Below are positions 4,943 to 5,813 of a stretch of 5,813 nucleotides of DNA, piece after piece. The DNA comes from an uncultured Selenomonas sp. (GTDB lineage Bacteria > Bacillota > Negativicutes > Selenomonadales > Selenomonadaceae). Below the pieces are notes generated by a model. It searched no databases. It saw nothing but the letters and a program-made list of their open reading frames with translations, and had not been told where the DNA came from. Location: assembly GCA_947097535.1 (NCBI GenBank), contig CAMURM010000119.1:1-5813 (forward strand), given 5' to 3'. The position numbers were made by a program, and so were the translations under genes. The first letter of the stretch is position 1; each line of letters opens with the position of its first letter.

Positions 4943-5813
4943 AGCTGTCCTCGCCGACGGCAGGCGGATCCCCTACGTCATCAAGGACAATCCGCCGCAG
5001 GGAGGCATGAAGTACACCTACTTTGCGCCCGATAAATCCTACGTCGTGCAGTTCTTCCTCGATCCTGATACGGTCGACGAAGCGCTCGTCGACCGCCTCA
5101 CGGCGATCATCGGGCGCTACAATCCGACGATCGCCGAGACGAAGGGCGGCGCGCGCGGCAACACGGCAGAAATCGCCGCCTACTTCGCCGACCTCTTCTG
5201 CTGGCCGACGGCGATCGTCACGGAGCCCGAGTTCGGCATCGTCTGCCCCGCCTATCCGAAAAACTTCTTCTTCGGACAGGATGCCTCGCAGAAGCTCGAT
5301 CTCGCGGGCAGGGACAAGAAGGGGAGCTGGTTCACGGGACGCGTGCGCCGCTATCTCGAAAAGGCGGAGCTCGGCAACTTCCAGACGATGCTGCGCCTCT
5401 CCATCTCGCTCGCGCGCGCCGTGCGCCGCATGCACCAGGCGGGACTCGCGCACTCCGACCTCTCGTGCAACAACGTCCTCCTCGACCCCAAGAGCGGCAG
5501 CTGCGTCGTCATCGACATCGACTCGCTCGTCGTGCCCGGGCTCTACCCGCCCGAGGTCGCCGGCACGAAGGGCTACATCGCCCCCGAAGTGCTCGCCTCG
5601 ATGGAACTTGCGCCGGGCGATCCGCGCCGCCGCGCCCCGAGCCTTCTGACCGACCTCTTCGCACTGCCCGTGCTCCTCTATGAATATCTTTTGAAGCGGC
5701 ACCCGCTCGAAGGCCCGAAGAACTACGACCTGCCCGCCGAGGAAGCCGACTTTCTGATCTACGGCGAAAAGGCGCTCTTCGCCGAGCATCCGACCGATCA
5801 TTCCAACCGCCCG
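4926..5813 (+). CDS. Eukaryotic-like protein kinase of the vWA/PP2C/kinase triad (C-terminus cut by window edge)
   Basis: The frame is open for 296 codons from the ATG at 4926 to the window end. GGAG (4913-4916) stands 9 nt upstream. An ATG at 4917 in the same frame directly abuts the ribosome site and is less likely. Kinase landmarks are visible: a glycine-containing GGMKYTYF near 26-33, the catalytic loop HSDLSCNNVLL (176-186) with Asp178 and Asn183, a metal-binding IDIDS (196-200) in place of DFG, GTKGYIAPE (213-221) as the APE motif, and TDLFALPVLLYEYL (242-255) as helix F. The usual beta-3 lysine is not obvious: the aligned VVQFF (40-44) has Gln. Related YegI-type kinases carry further C-terminal regions (helix-hairpin-helix or zinc-ribbon types are known), which would lie beyond the window. 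It presumably phosphorylates Ser/Thr on a partner, possibly the vWA protein, with the phosphatase reversing it. Confidence 0.88.
   Translation, partial: MSRLAEAVLADGRRIPYVIKDNPPQGGMKYTYFAPDKSYVVQFFLDPDTVDEALVDRLTAIIGRYNPTIAETKGGARGNTAEIAAYFADLFCWPTAIVTEPEFGIVCPAYPKNFFFGQDASQKLDLAGRDKKGSWFTGRVRRYLEKAELGNFQTMLRLSISLARAVRRMHQAGLAHSDLSCNNVLLDPKSGSCVVIDIDSLVVPGLYPPEVAGTKGYIAPEVLASMELAPGDPRRRAPSLLTDLFALPVLLYEYLLKRHPLEGPKNYDLPAEEADFLIYGEKALFAEHPTDHSNRP

Noticed and set aside
1..5813. CRISPR arrays, tRNA or rRNA genes, and integrase or transposase genes
   Set aside because: No regularly spaced repeats, no tRNA-like or rRNA-like stretch, and no recombinase motifs were seen on either strand.

Overview
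The window is about 5.8 kb of GC-rich bacterial chromosome. Coding strands show heavy C/G bias at third codon positions, and Shine-Dalgarno sites and sigma-70-type promoters are clear. The mix of genes and the strong GGAGG-type ribosome sites would fit a GC-rich member of the Firmicutes such as a Negativicute (Selenomonas-like). That placement is an inference from style and not from a marker gene.

Layout. (1) Positions 1-334, minus strand: the N-terminal 111 codons of a membrane zinc metalloprotease, HtpX, running off the left edge. (2) Positions 335-652: a divergent intergenic region. It holds a minus-strand promoter for htpX with a leader of roughly 140 nt, which contains a terminator-like hairpin with a T5 tract and a separate GC palindrome. 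It also holds a plus-strand promoter (TTGACA, 17 nt, TATATT) for cstA. (3) Positions 653-2335, plus strand: a complete CstA-family peptide/pyruvate transporter of 560 aa. (4) Positions 2336-2631: a small inverted repeat, a strong hairpin terminator, a second promoter (TTGCCA, 17 nt, TAGAAT), and a GC-rich leader hairpin just upstream of a GGAGGT ribosome site. (5) Positions 2632-5813, plus strand: a tight three-gene run of a vWA-domain protein with a complete MIDAS, a PP2C-type Ser/Thr phosphatase with a long low-complexity N-terminus, and a eukaryotic-like protein kinase cut by the right edge. The phosphatase and kinase genes overlap by 17 nt.

The three-gene run is the most interesting content. 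Its order and domain makeup match the vWA / PP2C / kinase module known from comparative genomics as the TerY-P triad, related to E. coli yegL-yegK-yegI. In such a module the kinase and phosphatase are expected to set opposing phosphorylation states, with the vWA protein as a metal-dependent scaffold or target. No tellurite-resistance (TerD/TerC) gene is visible in the window, so its wider setting is unknown. cstA and htpX look like unrelated neighbours with their own promoters.
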